DNA of 64,000 nucleotides, from the NCBI GenBank assembly GCA_934424575.1, contig CAKRXU010000004.1, positions 62,001 to 126,000 of the forward strand, given 5' to 3'. The notes below the pieces were generated by a model, which saw nothing but the letters and a program-made list of their open reading frames with translations, ran no database searches and was not told the origin of the DNA. A program made the position numbers and the translations under genes. Positions 39,919 to 49,277 of the stretch are shown here, one piece after another (position 1 is the first letter of the stretch; every line of letters begins with the position of its first letter). The DNA comes from an uncultured Blautia sp. GTDB taxonomy: Bacteria > Bacillota > Clostridia > Lachnospirales > Lachnospiraceae.

Positions 39919-41166
39919 ATGAAAAATTACAAAATTGCTGTTGCAGGTACAGGCTATGTAGGACTGTCTATCGCCACACTGCTTTCTCAGCACCATCAGG
40001 TAACTGCAGTTGATATTGTTCCAGAGAAAGTTGAGATGATCAACAACCGCAGATCTCCGATCCAGGACGATTATATCGAGAAATATCTGGCAGAGAAGGA
40101 TTTGAATCTGACTGCAACTTTGGATGCAAAAACTGCTTATACAGATGCGGATTTTGTCGTTATTGCAGCGCCTACGAATTACGATTCCAAGACACAGCAC
40201 TTTGATACTTCTGCTGTTGAGGCTGTGATCAAGCTGGTCATGGAGTATAATCCAGATGCTATCATGGTCATCAAGTCTACGATCCCTGTTGGTTACACAG
40301 CTTCCGTGCGTGAGAAATTTAACAGCAAAAATATCATCTTCAGCCCGGAATTCCTGAGAGAATCCAAAGCACTGTATGATAACCTGTATCCTTCTCGTAT
40401 TATCGTCAGCACGGATATGGAAGATGAGCGTCTGGTAAAAGCAGCACATGAGTTTGCAGCTTTACTTCAGGAAGGTGCTATCAAAGAAGATATTGATACT
40501 CTGTTCATGGGCTTTACTGAGGCGGAGGCAGTAAAATTATTTGCGAATACATATCTGGCTCTGCGTGTTGCGTATTTTAATGAACTGGATACTTACGCAG
40601 AAAGTAAAGGTCTTAATACACAGCAGATCATAGATGGTGTATGCCTTGACCCTCGTATTGGCAGTCATTATAATAACCCAAGCTTTGGTTATGGCGGATA
40701 CTGTCTGCCAAAAGACACAAAGCAGCTTCTGGCAAACTATGCAGATGTACCGGAGAATCTGATCGAGGCTATTGTTGAGAGTAACAGAACCAGAAAAGAT
40801 TTTATCGCAGACCGTGTCCTGAAATTAGCAGGTTATTATGGCTATGATGCAGAAAATGAGTTCGATGAAGACAAAGAGAAATCTGTTACCATTGGTGTAT
40901 ACCGTCTGACCATGAAGAGTAACAGTGATAATTTCCGCCAGAGTTCTATTCAGGGCGTTATGAAGCGAGTAAAAGCCAAAGGTGCAACAGTTATTATCTA
41001 TGAACCGACTTTGAAGGACGGAGAGACTTTCTTTGGCAGCAAGGTTGTGAATGATCTGAATGAATTCAAGAACCAGAGCCAGGCGATCATTGCCAACCGT
41101 TATGATAAGTGCCTCGATGATGTGAGAGAGAAAGTTTATACAAGAGATATTTTTCAGAGAGATTAA
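39919..41166 (+). CDS. ugd: UDP-glucose/UDP-sugar 6-dehydrogenase
   Basis: NAD-dependent dehydrogenase of 415 residues that would make UDP-glucuronate or a related uronic acid. It has the N-terminal Rossmann motif VAGTGYVGLSIA, IKSTIPVGYT, FSPEFLRESKALYD, and the catalytic cysteine C262 in GYGGYCLPKDTKQL. The ATG at 39919 was chosen for AAAGGAG eight bases upstream. It is the first gene of the polysaccharide locus. Short-type Ugd enzymes of this kind are typical of capsule loci; UDP-N-acetyl amino sugar variants are similar, so the exact nucleotide sugar is not certain. Confidence 0.93.
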   Translation: MKNYKIAVAGTGYVGLSIATLLSQHHQVTAVDIVPEKVEMINNRRSPIQDDYIEKYLAEKDLNLTATLDAKTAYTDADFVVIAAPTNYDSKTQHFDTSAVEAVIKLVMEYNPDAIMVIKSTIPVGYTASVREKFNSKNIIFSPEFLRESKALYDNLYPSRIIVSTDMEDERLVKAAHEFAALLQEGAIKEDIDTLFMGFTEAEAVKLFANTYLALRVAYFNELDTYAESKGLNTQQIIDGVCLDPRIGSHYNNPSFGYGGYCLPKDTKQLLANYADVPENLIEAIVESNRTRKDFIADRVLKLAGYYGYDAENEFDEDKEKSVTIGVYRLTMKSNSDNFRQSSIQGVMKRVKAKGATVIIYEPTLKDGETFFGSKVVNDLNEFKNQSQAIIANRYDKCLDDVREKVYTRDIFQRD

Positions 41167-41190
41167 ACTAATAAAAGGAAGGTAAACATT

Positions 41191-42087
41191 ATGAAAGGTA
41201 TTATTTTAGCAGGTGGATCCGGGACCCGTTTATATCCACTGACGAAAGTTACGAGCAAGCAGTTACTGCCTATTTTTGATAAACCGATGATCTATTATCC
41301 GATGTCCGTTCTGATGAATGCGGGTATCAGAGATATTTTGATCATTTCCACACCGCAGGATACTCCACGCTTTGAGAATCTGCTTGGCGATGGTCATCAG
41401 TTTGGCGTAAATCTGACTTATGCAGTTCAGCCTTCTCCGGACGGACTGGCACAGGCTTTTATCATAGGAGCTGACTTTATTGGAGACGATTCTGTAGCAA
41501 TGGTACTTGGTGATAATATTTTTGCAGGACATGGTCTGAAAAAACGCTTACAGGCGGCTGTTCAGAATGCAGAAAATGGCAAAGGCGCTACAGTATTTGG
41601 CTATTATGTAGATGATCCGGAGCGTTTTGGTATCGTGGAATTCGATAAAAACGGTAAGGCAGTATCTATCGAAGAAAAACCGGAACATCCAAAGAGCAAT
41701 TATTGTGTGACCGGTTTGTACTTCTATGACAATCGTGTGGTTGATTTCGCAAAGAACCTGAAACCATCTGCTCGTGGTGAGTTGGAGATTACCGATCTGA
41801 ACCGTATTTATCTGGAAGATGGTTCTTTGAACGTGGAACTGCTGGGTCAGGGATTTACCTGGCTGGATACAGGTACACATGAGAGCTTGGTAGATGCGAC
41901 AAACTTTGTTAAAACTGTAGAGCAGCATCAGCACCGTAAGATTGCATGCCTGGAAGAAATCGCATATCTGAACGGCTGGATCAGCAAGGATGATCTGATG
42001 GAAGTTTATGAGGTGATGAAGAAGAATCAGTACGGTCAGTATCTGAAAGATGTTATGGACGGAAAGTATCAGGATCACCTGTATTAA
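41191..42087 (+). CDS. rmlA: Glucose-1-phosphate thymidylyltransferase
   Basis: First enzyme of dTDP-L-rhamnose synthesis, joining dTTP and glucose-1-phosphate. The 298-residue protein has the nucleotidyltransferase motif LAGGSGTRLYPLT, then KPMIYYPMSVLM, QPSPDGLAQAF, the metal site LGDNIF, and EEKPEHPKSNYCVTGLYFYD. TAAAAGGAAGG precedes the ATG. It is followed by rmlB, rmlD and rmlC in one operon, so the pathway from glucose-1-phosphate to dTDP-rhamnose is complete in the window. Length is standard. Confidence 0.97.
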   Translation: MKGIILAGGSGTRLYPLTKVTSKQLLPIFDKPMIYYPMSVLMNAGIRDILIISTPQDTPRFENLLGDGHQFGVNLTYAVQPSPDGLAQAFIIGADFIGDDSVAMVLGDNIFAGHGLKKRLQAAVQNAENGKGATVFGYYVDDPERFGIVEFDKNGKAVSIEEKPEHPKSNYCVTGLYFYDNRVVDFAKNLKPSARGELEITDLNRIYLEDGSLNVELLGQGFTWLDTGTHESLVDATNFVKTVEQHQHRKIACLEEIAYLNGWISKDDLMEVYEVMKKNQYGQYLKDVMDGKYQDHLY

Positions 42088-42119
42088 TTAGAGAAGATTA
42101 TATTTAGAGGAGATAAATC

Positions 42120-43139
42120 ATGAATATTATTGTTACTGGCGGCGCTGGTTTTATTGGTAGTAATTTTGTTTTTCATATGTTAGAGAAATACCCGGATTAT
42201 AGGATCATCTGTTTGGATAAGCTGACTTATGCAGGCAATCTGTCTACATTGGCACCTGTTATGGATAATCCGAATTTTCGTTTTGTAAAGGCAGATATCT
42301 GCGATCGAGAGGCTGTAAATAAGCTGTTTGAAGAAGAACATCCGGACATTGTAGTCAATTTTGCAGCAGAGTCTCATGTTGACCGTTCTATCGAAGATCC
42401 GGGAATCTTCCTTCAGACGAATATTATGGGTACAGCCACTCTGATGGATGCCTGCCGTAAATATGGTATCAAACGTTATCATCAGGTTTCTACGGACGAG
42501 GTTTATGGTGACCTTCCGCTGGATCGTCCTGACCTGTTTTTCACTGAGGAAACACCGATCCATACCAGTTCACCATACAGCAGTTCCAAGGCAGCAGCAG
42601 ATCTGCTGGTTCTGGCTTATCATCGTACTTATGGTCTGCCGGTATCTATCAGCCGCTGCTCCAATAACTATGGTCCGTATCATTTCCCGGAAAAACTGAT
42701 TCCGCTGATGATCGCCAACGCACTGGCAGACAAGCCGCTTCCAGTCTATGGTGAAGGTCTGAATGTCCGTGACTGGCTTTATGTGGAAGATCACTGCAAG
42801 GCAATTGACCTGATCATCCATAAAGGTCGTGTAGGCGAAGTTTATAATGTTGGCGGACACAATGAAAAACAGAATATTGAGATCGTGAAGATCATCTGTA
42901 AAGAACTGGGCAAGCCGGAAAGTCTGATCACACATGTTGGCGATCGTAAGGGCCACGATATGCGTTATGCAATTGATCCGACCAAGATCCATAATGAACT
43001 TGGATGGCTGCCGGAAACCAAATTTGAGGATGGCATTAAGAAGACTATTAAGTGGTATCTCGATAATCGTGAATGGTGGGAAACTATCATCAGCGGAGAA
43101 TATCAGAATTATTATGAGAAAATGTACAGCAATCGATAA
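42120..43139 (+). CDS. rmlB: dTDP-glucose 4,6-dehydratase
   Basis: Second enzyme of dTDP-rhamnose synthesis, an extended short-chain dehydrogenase of 339 residues with tightly bound NAD. It shows VTGGAGFIGSNFV, NFAAESHVDRSI, the dehydratase catalytic region STDEVYGDL and the YSSSK active-site motif, followed by RCSNNYGPYHFPEKLIPL and the C-terminal RKGHDMRYAIDP. AGAGGAGATAAATC is the ribosome-binding site. A 748-codon open frame runs opposite it and its neighbours but is not considered a gene. Confidence 0.97.
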   Translation: MNIIVTGGAGFIGSNFVFHMLEKYPDYRIICLDKLTYAGNLSTLAPVMDNPNFRFVKADICDREAVNKLFEEEHPDIVVNFAAESHVDRSIEDPGIFLQTNIMGTATLMDACRKYGIKRYHQVSTDEVYGDLPLDRPDLFFTEETPIHTSSPYSSSKAAADLLVLAYHRTYGLPVSISRCSNNYGPYHFPEKLIPLMIANALADKPLPVYGEGLNVRDWLYVEDHCKAIDLIIHKGRVGEVYNVGGHNEKQNIEIVKIICKELGKPESLITHVGDRKGHDMRYAIDPTKIHNELGWLPETKFEDGIKKTIKWYLDNREWWETIISGEYQNYYEKMYSNR

Positions 43140-43160
43140 ACAGTTTGGGGAGGAATTGCT

Positions 43161-44075
43161 ATGAAGTTTTTTGTAACAGGCGTTGGCGGCCAGCTGGGAC
43201 ATGATGTGATGAATGAACTTCTGAAACGTGGTCATGAGGGAGTTGGCTCTGATATCCAGGAAATTTATAGTGGTGTGGCAGATGGTTCTGCAGTAACAAA
43301 AGCACCATATGTGGCACTGGATATCACTGATAAAGATGCCGTTGAGAAAGTAATTACAGAAGTAGCTCCGGATGCAGTGATCCATTGTGCAGCATGGACT
43401 GCTGTGGATATGGCAGAAGATGACGATAAAGTGGCAAAAGTCCGTGCGATCAATGCAGGTGGTACCCAGAATATTGCGGATGTCTGCAAAAAGCTGGACT
43501 GCAAGATGACATATATCAGTACAGACTATGTGTTTGACGGACAGGGAACAGAACCGTGGAAGCCGGACTGCAAGGATTATAAACCTATGAATGTATACGG
43601 TCAGACGAAACTGGAAGGTGAACTGGCAGTCAGCCAGACACTGGAAAAATATTTTATTGTCCGTATTGCCTGGGTATTTGGCCTGAATGGCAAAAACTTT
43701 ATCAAAACCATGTTGAATGTTGGAAAGACACATGATACAGTTCGAGTGGTTAATGATCAGATCGGTACACCAACTTACACCTATGATCTGGCACGACTGC
43801 TGATCGATATGAATGAAACGGAAAAGTATGGTTATTATCATGCAACAAATGAAGGCGGCTATATCAGCTGGTATGATTTTACCAGGGAGATCTATCGTCA
43901 GGCTGGTTATAAGACGGAAGTATTGCCAGTGACTACGGCAGAGTATGGTCTGAGCAAAGCAGCCCGCCCATTTAACAGCCGACTGGATAAGAGCAAACTG
44001 GTGGAAGCTGGTTTTACTCCACTTCCAACCTGGCAGGACGCATTGAGCCGTTATCTGAAAGAAATCGAGCAGTAA
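43161..44075 (+). CDS. rmlD: dTDP-4-dehydrorhamnose reductase
   Basis: Last enzyme of dTDP-L-rhamnose synthesis, 304 residues, reducing dTDP-4-keto-rhamnose with NADPH. Motifs are VTGVGGQLGHDVM, VIHCAAWTAVDMAEDD, YISTDYVFDG and YGQTKLEGE, with the catalytic Tyr and Lys, and later RIAWVFG. The N-terminal part contains a longer insertion (GHEGVGSDIQEIYSG) than in E. coli RmlD, which is common in Clostridia. It stands before rmlC, so the order is A-B-D-C rather than the more frequent A-C-B-D. GGGGAGGAATTGCT lies upstream of the ATG. Confidence 0.96.
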   Translation: MKFFVTGVGGQLGHDVMNELLKRGHEGVGSDIQEIYSGVADGSAVTKAPYVALDITDKDAVEKVITEVAPDAVIHCAAWTAVDMAEDDDKVAKVRAINAGGTQNIADVCKKLDCKMTYISTDYVFDGQGTEPWKPDCKDYKPMNVYGQTKLEGELAVSQTLEKYFIVRIAWVFGLNGKNFIKTMLNVGKTHDTVRVVNDQIGTPTYTYDLARLLIDMNETEKYGYYHATNEGGYISWYDFTREIYRQAGYKTEVLPVTTAEYGLSKAARPFNSRLDKSKLVEAGFTPLPTWQDALSRYLKEIEQ

Positions 44076-44090
44076 AAGGGGATAAGTGAA

Positions 44091-44699
44091 ATGGGACAGA
44101 TTAAAGTTGAGAAAAATGTAGGTGGCATTGAGGGACTCTATGTGATAGAGCCTGCTGTTCATGGTGATGCCCGTGGTTATTTCATGGAAACCTACAACGA
44201 AAAAGATATGAAAGAAGCAGGGATTGATATCCATTTTGTACAGGATAATCAGTCTATGTCTACAAAGGGTGTACTGCGTGGGCTGCATTTTCAGAAGCAG
44301 TATCCTCAGTGTAAGCTTGTCAGAGCGATCAAGGGCGCAGTGTTTGATGTGGCAGTAGACTTGAGAGCAGGCAGTGAGACTTATGGCAAATGGTATGGCA
44401 TTGAGCTGACGGAAGAAAATAAAAAACAGTTTCTGATTCCACGCGGTTTTGCACATGGATTTCTGGTTCTGAGTGATACCGCAGAGTTTTGCTATAAATG
44501 CGATGATTTTTATCATCCTAATGATGAAGGCGGAATGGCCTGGAATGATCCGGAGATTGGCATTGAGTGGCCGCAGCTGAAGGGTGAATACAAAGGATGC
44601 GCAAAGGCAGAGGGTTACACTCTGGAAGACGGTACGGCACTGAATCTGAGCGATAAGGATCAGAAATGGCTGGGACTGAAAGATACTTTTAAATTTTAA
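44091..44699 (+). CDS. rmlC: dTDP-4-dehydrorhamnose 3,5-epimerase
   Basis: Cupin epimerase of 202 residues that converts dTDP-4-keto-6-deoxyglucose to the L-sugar for RmlD. Motifs are PAVHGDARGYFMETYNE, the catalytic region VLRGLHFQKQYPQCKLVR, FDVAVDLRAGSETYG, and FLIPRGFAHGFLVLSD with the active-site histidine region. It follows rmlD after 15 bases with AAAGGGGATAAG. With it the dTDP-rhamnose pathway is complete. It precedes the rhamnosyltransferase gene, which likely consumes the product. Confidence 0.97.
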   Translation: MGQIKVEKNVGGIEGLYVIEPAVHGDARGYFMETYNEKDMKEAGIDIHFVQDNQSMSTKGVLRGLHFQKQYPQCKLVRAIKGAVFDVAVDLRAGSETYGKWYGIELTEENKKQFLIPRGFAHGFLVLSDTAEFCYKCDDFYHPNDEGGMAWNDPEIGIEWPQLKGEYKGCAKAEGYTLEDGTALNLSDKDQKWLGLKDTFKF

Positions 44700-44721
44700 G
44701 GATGCAGGAGTAGATAGAAGA

Positions 44722-45963
44722 ATGCAGCAGGAAAACGAAGTACAACATGTATTTCTGGTAGGAGCTAAAAGTTTAGGTGCATATGGTGGATATGAAACCT
44801 TTGTATATAAACTCACAGAATATCATCAGGATAAGAAAAATATTAAATATCATGTGGCATGCAAAGCAAACGGTGATGGCTGCATGGATGAAAAAAAGGT
44901 GGAAGGAGTGACCGTGATCAATGATCATGAATTTGAATTCCACAATGCACATTGTTTCAAGATTGATATTCCTCAGATTGGTGCAGCACAGGCAATCTAT
45001 TATGATGTTGCAGCATTGAATGCCTGCTGCAAATACATAAAAGAACATCAGATCAAGCATCCGATCGTTTATATTATGGCTTGTCGTATTGGACCGTTCG
45101 CAGGTCATTTTTATAAAAAAATCCACAAACTGGGTGGAATTGTGTACCTGAATCCAGATGGCCACGAATGGATGCGGGCAAAATGGTCTGCACCAATTCG
45201 TAAATACTGGAAAATTTCAGAACAGATGATGGTTAAGTATTGTGACCTTGCTATCTGTGATTCTGTAAATATCGAGAAATATATCCATAAATGTTATGAC
45301 GGGAAAGGTATTAAAGGAAGAAACCCGAAAACAACTTTTATTGCCTATGGTGCAGATCTGACTCTTAGTAAGCTGGCGGATGATGACGAAAAACTGGTGA
45401 ACTGGTACAAAGAAAAAGGACTGACAAAGAAGGATTATTATCTTGTTGTTGGCCGCTTTGTGCCGGAGAATTCTTTTGAAGTCATGATTCGAGAGTTTAT
45501 GAAGAGCCACAGCAAAAAGGACTTTGCCATTATCACAAATGTGAATGATAAATTCTTAAATGAGCTGGAAGAAAAGCTGCATTTCAAGAATGATAAGCGT
45601 ATAAAGTTTGTGGGCACAGTCTATGACCAGGAACTGTTAAAGAAAATTCGCGAGAATGCGTATGCATATTTTCATGGTCATACGGTTGGCGGAACGAACC
45701 CTTCACTTATTGAAGCACTTGGCAGTACAGATCTGAACCTGCTGGTCGATGTTGGATTCAACAAAGAAGTTGCAGAAGACTGCGCTTTGTATTGGAGCCG
45801 CAAACCTGGAAGTCTTGCAAAACTGATCGATAAGTCTGATGGATTAAGTGAAGATAAAATTGCAGAGATGGGCCGGAGAGCAAAGAAGCGTGTGGCAGAA
45901 GAGTATACGTGGGAGAAGATCTGCGGGCAGTATGAAGACGTATTTTTGAATAAAAACATATAG
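44722..45963 (+). CDS. DUF1972 rhamnosyltransferase
   Basis: Glycosyltransferase of 413 residues with an N-terminal DUF1972 domain (VFLVGAKSLGAYGGYETF) and a GT4-type C-terminal domain (YLVVGRFVPENSFEVMI, HGHTVGGTNPSLIEALG). Related proteins such as WchF/Cps2T of streptococci transfer rhamnose from dTDP-rhamnose to the lipid-linked first sugar of capsule or rhamnan. Its position directly after the rml genes supports this. It has no membrane anchor and works at the inner face of the membrane. The acceptor cannot be told because no initiating transferase is in the window. Confidence 0.88.
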   Translation: MQQENEVQHVFLVGAKSLGAYGGYETFVYKLTEYHQDKKNIKYHVACKANGDGCMDEKKVEGVTVINDHEFEFHNAHCFKIDIPQIGAAQAIYYDVAALNACCKYIKEHQIKHPIVYIMACRIGPFAGHFYKKIHKLGGIVYLNPDGHEWMRAKWSAPIRKYWKISEQMMVKYCDLAICDSVNIEKYIHKCYDGKGIKGRNPKTTFIAYGADLTLSKLADDDEKLVNWYKEKGLTKKDYYLVVGRFVPENSFEVMIREFMKSHSKKDFAIITNVNDKFLNELEEKLHFKNDKRIKFVGTVYDQELLKKIRENAYAYFHGHTVGGTNPSLIEALGSTDLNLLVDVGFNKEVAEDCALYWSRKPGSLAKLIDKSDGLSEDKIAEMGRRAKKRVAEEYTWEKICGQYEDVFLNKNI

Positions 45964-45979
45964 TTATAGGATTAATAAT

Positions 45980-46408
45980 ATGAAAAAGTACAAAATTGGA
46001 TATACCCAAGGTGTATATGATATGTTCCATATTGGTCATTTGAATCTGTTAAATAATGCAAAAAAATATTGTGATCGACTTATTGTTGGAGTAAATGCGG
46101 ATCATTTGGTTCAGGAATATAAAAACAAAACACCGATTATTGATGAAAACAGTCGAAAATATATAGTTGAAAATATTAAGGCTGTTGATGAATGCATAGT
46201 TGCGGATACACTTGACAAACTGAAAATGCATGAAAAAATTGGATTTGATGTAATTTTTATCGGGGATGACTGGAAGGGAAATCCCCGATGGAAAAAAACG
46301 GAAGATGAGTTGAAAGAGATAGGAGTAGATCTGGTCTATTTGCCACATACAAACGGGATTAGTTCAACGGAACTTCGGACAGTAATGAAAGAGAAAGTTG
46401 GAGAATAA
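45980..46408 (+). CDS. tagD: Glycerol-3-phosphate cytidylyltransferase-like enzyme (TagD type)
   Basis: Nucleotidyltransferase of 142 residues. It has the HxGH motif in GVYDMFHIGHLNLL and the second motif in GISSTELR (family RTxGISTT). TagD enzymes make CDP-glycerol; related ones activate other phospho-alcohols such as phosphocholine. The adjacent LicD transferase (2 bases downstream) suggests that the CDP-alcohol made here is the donor for a phospho-alcohol decoration of the polysaccharide. From this gene on the DNA is clearly more A+T-rich than the rml genes, a sign of separate origin. Confidence 0.88.
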   Translation: MKKYKIGYTQGVYDMFHIGHLNLLNNAKKYCDRLIVGVNADHLVQEYKNKTPIIDENSRKYIVENIKAVDECIVADTLDKLKMHEKIGFDVIFIGDDWKGNPRWKKTEDELKEIGVDLVYLPHTNGISSTELRTVMKEKVGE

Positions 46409-46409
46409 G

Positions 46410-47255
46410 ATGGCTGAAAAAAATGATAATAGCTTAAAAGAACTGCATGACGTTGAATTTGAAATGCTTCTTCAAATTAGAAGAATTTGCGATTCACATA
46501 AATTAACATATTATTTGAGCGGAGGTACTTTTTTAGGTGCTGTGCGCCATCATGGATTCATTCCGTGGGATGATGATGTGGATATTGCACTTCCGAGAGA
46601 AGATTATCAAAAATTTATTAAAATAGTCAATAATGAGTTACCAGAAGGAATGGAATTTAAATCATATGCAGATGATGTGAATTATCATCATCCGGTAGCG
46701 CGGTTAATGAATCATAAAGTTTGTGTGAAGAATAATAGTTTTAGTACAGCTCGTATAGAACCGGCGTGGATTGATATTTTTCCTTTGGATGGTATGCCGG
46801 AGAATAAAATTCTTTTGAATATTCATAAGGTGCACTTGCTTTGGCGAAAAGTTATGATTGGATGGGCAAATTATGAAGATTTGCAGGATAGTAAGCCAAA
46901 TCGTCCCTGGTATGAAAAAGTTTTAATGTTTATAGCAAAGACTTTAAAACCTGGGCGCTTTATGAATCTTCAAAATCAATATGCGAAGCTGGAAAAGACT
47001 TTGATGAAATATCCGGCTGCTAAGTCAAAAGTTTATATGAATTTTAACGGTATCTATCGTTTTAACAGTATAATGAGTAAAAAATTCTACTATGGAAATG
47101 GAGCATTGTATGAATTTGAAGGCGAAAAATTTACAGCACCTGCAAATTACGATGCTTATTTGAAAAAAATATATGGAGACTATATGAAGCTTCCTCCTGT
47201 AGAAAAAAGAAATACACATTCTACGGAATTGATTAGGGTTAAAGAGGAAAATTAA
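46410..47255 (+). CDS. LicD family phosphotransferase
   Basis: A 281-residue transferase of the LicD/fukutin family, which attaches phosphocholine or similar phospho-alcohols (possibly phosphoglycerol) to surface glycans. The signature YYLSGGTFLGAVRHHGF is followed by IPWDDDVDIALPREDY with the metal-binding aspartates. The start at ATG 46410 has GGAG six bases upstream; a TTG four codons earlier is less likely. The preceding cytidylyltransferase is probably its donor-making partner. It overlaps the next glycosyltransferase gene by one base. The donor is inferred, not known. Confidence 0.92.
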   Translation: MAEKNDNSLKELHDVEFEMLLQIRRICDSHKLTYYLSGGTFLGAVRHHGFIPWDDDVDIALPREDYQKFIKIVNNELPEGMEFKSYADDVNYHHPVARLMNHKVCVKNNSFSTARIEPAWIDIFPLDGMPENKILLNIHKVHLLWRKVMIGWANYEDLQDSKPNRPWYEKVLMFIAKTLKPGRFMNLQNQYAKLEKTLMKYPAAKSKVYMNFNGIYRFNSIMSKKFYYGNGALYEFEGEKFTAPANYDAYLKKIYGDYMKLPPVEKRNTHSTELIRVKEEN

Positions 47256-48307
47256 TGAAAATCAGTGTAATAATCCCGGTATATGAATCGGAACAGTATT
47301 TAGAAAAAGCGGTTGACAGTGTTTTAAGTCAGTCGCTGAAGGATATAGAAGTTATATTGGTCGATGATTGTGGTAAAGATCGCAGTGGAGAAATTTGTGA
47401 TTTAATTGCACAAAAAGATTCACGAGTTAAAGTGATCCATGCAAAGCAAAACGGTGGAATCTGCAAGGCCAGAAATATGGGAATCAAGGCTGCAGAAGGT
47501 GAATATATAGCTTTTTGTGATGATGATGATATCTATCTTCCTGGATTGCTGGAAGACAATTATATTCTTGCGTCAAAGTATAATGCAGATATGGTAAAGT
47601 TTGGACGCAAATTGATTGATGTAACAAAGGATGGCAGCATTGTTAGAGAAAAGGATACGAACGGAAAGAAAGAGATTGTAGTCGATCAGAAATCAAAATA
47701 TGATCAGTATTATGCAATTAGAGAGAAAAGATATCTTACGAACTTGTGGAATGGAATCTACCGAAAAGAACTGATTGATCAATACGATTTCAGATTTGAC
47801 GAAAGCATGAAATTTGGTAGTGAAGATATGGATTTTTCGGTTCGATTTTATGATGCTGCAAATGCAATTGCAGTCAATCCTAAAACTTATTATGTTCATT
47901 ACCGCAGAGATGCTTCATCAACATCAAGAAAATTTAATCCTAATAAGATAGAATCTCTTTTGACAACAGCAAAACATGAATCTGTTATATGGGATAAGCG
48001 AAAAAAGCGTGTTCCTGAACAGGTTCAGAAAAACCAAATGGTAGCTGAATATGTAAGAACGATCATAACATTGCAGCTCAATCATAAAGATTGTCCATAT
48101 ACAAGCAAAGAAAAGATTGAATGGATCAAAAAGATTTCAAAGTCTGCTTATTTAAAAACTGATTTTAATAAGAAGGTGAAATCCGAACTTTTTAAGTGTG
48201 ATAAAAAAAGCTGGGTTACAATGAAACTGCTTAATGCGAAGGCATACAGAACATTGTTGTTTATTATGAGTGTGCATCAGATACTGTTAGGAGAAAAATG
48301 GAACTAA
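47255..48307 (+). CDS. GT2 family glycosyltransferase
   Basis: A 350-residue GT-A glycosyltransferase of family 2. The N-terminal domain has SVIIPVYESEQYLEKAVDSV, VDDCGKDRSGEI, NGGICKARNMGI and the DxD-type site FCDDDDIYL, followed by an acceptor domain with FGSEDMDFSVR. The start overlaps the licD stop (TAATG). It probably adds one sugar of the repeat unit, but donor and linkage cannot be read from sequence. A+T-rich codons are frequent. Confidence 0.9.
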   Translation: MKISVIIPVYESEQYLEKAVDSVLSQSLKDIEVILVDDCGKDRSGEICDLIAQKDSRVKVIHAKQNGGICKARNMGIKAAEGEYIAFCDDDDIYLPGLLEDNYILASKYNADMVKFGRKLIDVTKDGSIVREKDTNGKKEIVVDQKSKYDQYYAIREKRYLTNLWNGIYRKELIDQYDFRFDESMKFGSEDMDFSVRFYDAANAIAVNPKTYYVHYRRDASSTSRKFNPNKIESLLTTAKHESVIWDKRKKRVPEQVQKNQMVAEYVRTIITLQLNHKDCPYTSKEKIEWIKKISKSAYLKTDFNKKVKSELFKCDKKSWVTMKLLNAKAYRTLLFIMSVHQILLGEKWN

Positions 48308-48334
48308 TAGGAAAAATGATAAGGATTGAAAATT

Positions 48335-49198
48335 ATGGATTGTAGTAATGAATTGATTTCTGTTGTAATCCCTGCATTTAATAGAGCGGATACCATACAA
48401 AAGTGTATGGAAAGTGTGTTGGCACAAACACACAGTAATATTGAAGTCATTGTTGTAGATGATGGTTCATCTGACAATACACCAGAATTGGTAGATTCAA
48501 TGCAGGATTCTCGTGTTTGCAAGTGTATTAGACTGGAATCAAATAAAGGGGCCTGCTATGCACGTAATAGAGGTGCAGAAGCTGCAAAGGGAGCTTATAT
48601 TGCTTTTCAGGACAGTGATGATATTTGGAAACCGGATAAATTGGAAAAACAGTTATCTTATTTAAAGAAAAAGCAGGCAGATATGGTGTTCTGCGGAATG
48701 AAACGAGTTAACCAGTTTAAAAACAAGTCATGGTATTTTCCAATATATACAATTGATGAATCTAAAAATATGAAAAGGCAGATTCTGGCAGAAAATTGTG
48801 TTAGTACACAGTGTATATTAATCAAAAAGGATGCATTTGAAAAAGTTCTTTTTGATCCTGCCATTAAAAAATTTCAGGATTGGGATTTTTCTATTCGGGC
48901 AGCCGAAAAAATAAAAATGGTGTATTTGCCAGAAGAACTTGTTATTGCGCCGGTACAGGAGAATAGTCTTTCAAGAAATGTGTCCAGAATTGAAAGTTTA
49001 AATGTATTGTATAAGAAGTATAGTACAGATATTTTGAATGATAAATATCTGAATGCTGTTTTTTTGAAAAAGATGGCAGATGATTACTTTTACAGACAGG
49101 ATTATAAAAATGCATGTAATATGTATAAAAAAAGTCTCAAAAGTAAATTCAATATAAAAGTTTTTATCAAGATATGTATTTGTATTGTAAAGAAGTAA
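48335..49198 (+). CDS. GT2 family glycosyltransferase
   Basis: A second family 2 glycosyltransferase, 287 residues. Motifs are SVVIPAFNRADTIQKCMESV, VVDDGSSDNT, NKGACYARNRGAEAA and FQDSDDIWKPDKL, then KFQDWDFSIRA in the acceptor part. ATG 48335 with AAGGA nine bases upstream is preferred over the TTG at 48326. It is distinct from its neighbour and probably makes a different linkage. No membrane segment is seen. Confidence 0.9.
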   Translation: MDCSNELISVVIPAFNRADTIQKCMESVLAQTHSNIEVIVVDDGSSDNTPELVDSMQDSRVCKCIRLESNKGACYARNRGAEAAKGAYIAFQDSDDIWKPDKLEKQLSYLKKKQADMVFCGMKRVNQFKNKSWYFPIYTIDESKNMKRQILAENCVSTQCILIKKDAFEKVLFDPAIKKFQDWDFSIRAAEKIKMVYLPEELVIAPVQENSLSRNVSRIESLNVLYKKYSTDILNDKYLNAVFLKKMADDYFYRQDYKNACNMYKKSLKSKFNIKVFIKICICIVKK

Positions 49199-49277
49199 AT
49201 TTGAATTTTATTTAAACGCATTGCAATGCAAACAGGTTTGACCAGTGTGTGTAAAGGAGAAAGGAGTTGCTTGCGGT

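Noticed and set aside
42570..44816. A 748-codon open frame on the minus strand across rmlB, rmlD and rmlC
   Set aside because: It lies fully opposite three well-identified genes, its translation is rich in Cys, Phe and Ile with no recognisable domain, and such long shadows arise from the codon bias of the sense genes.
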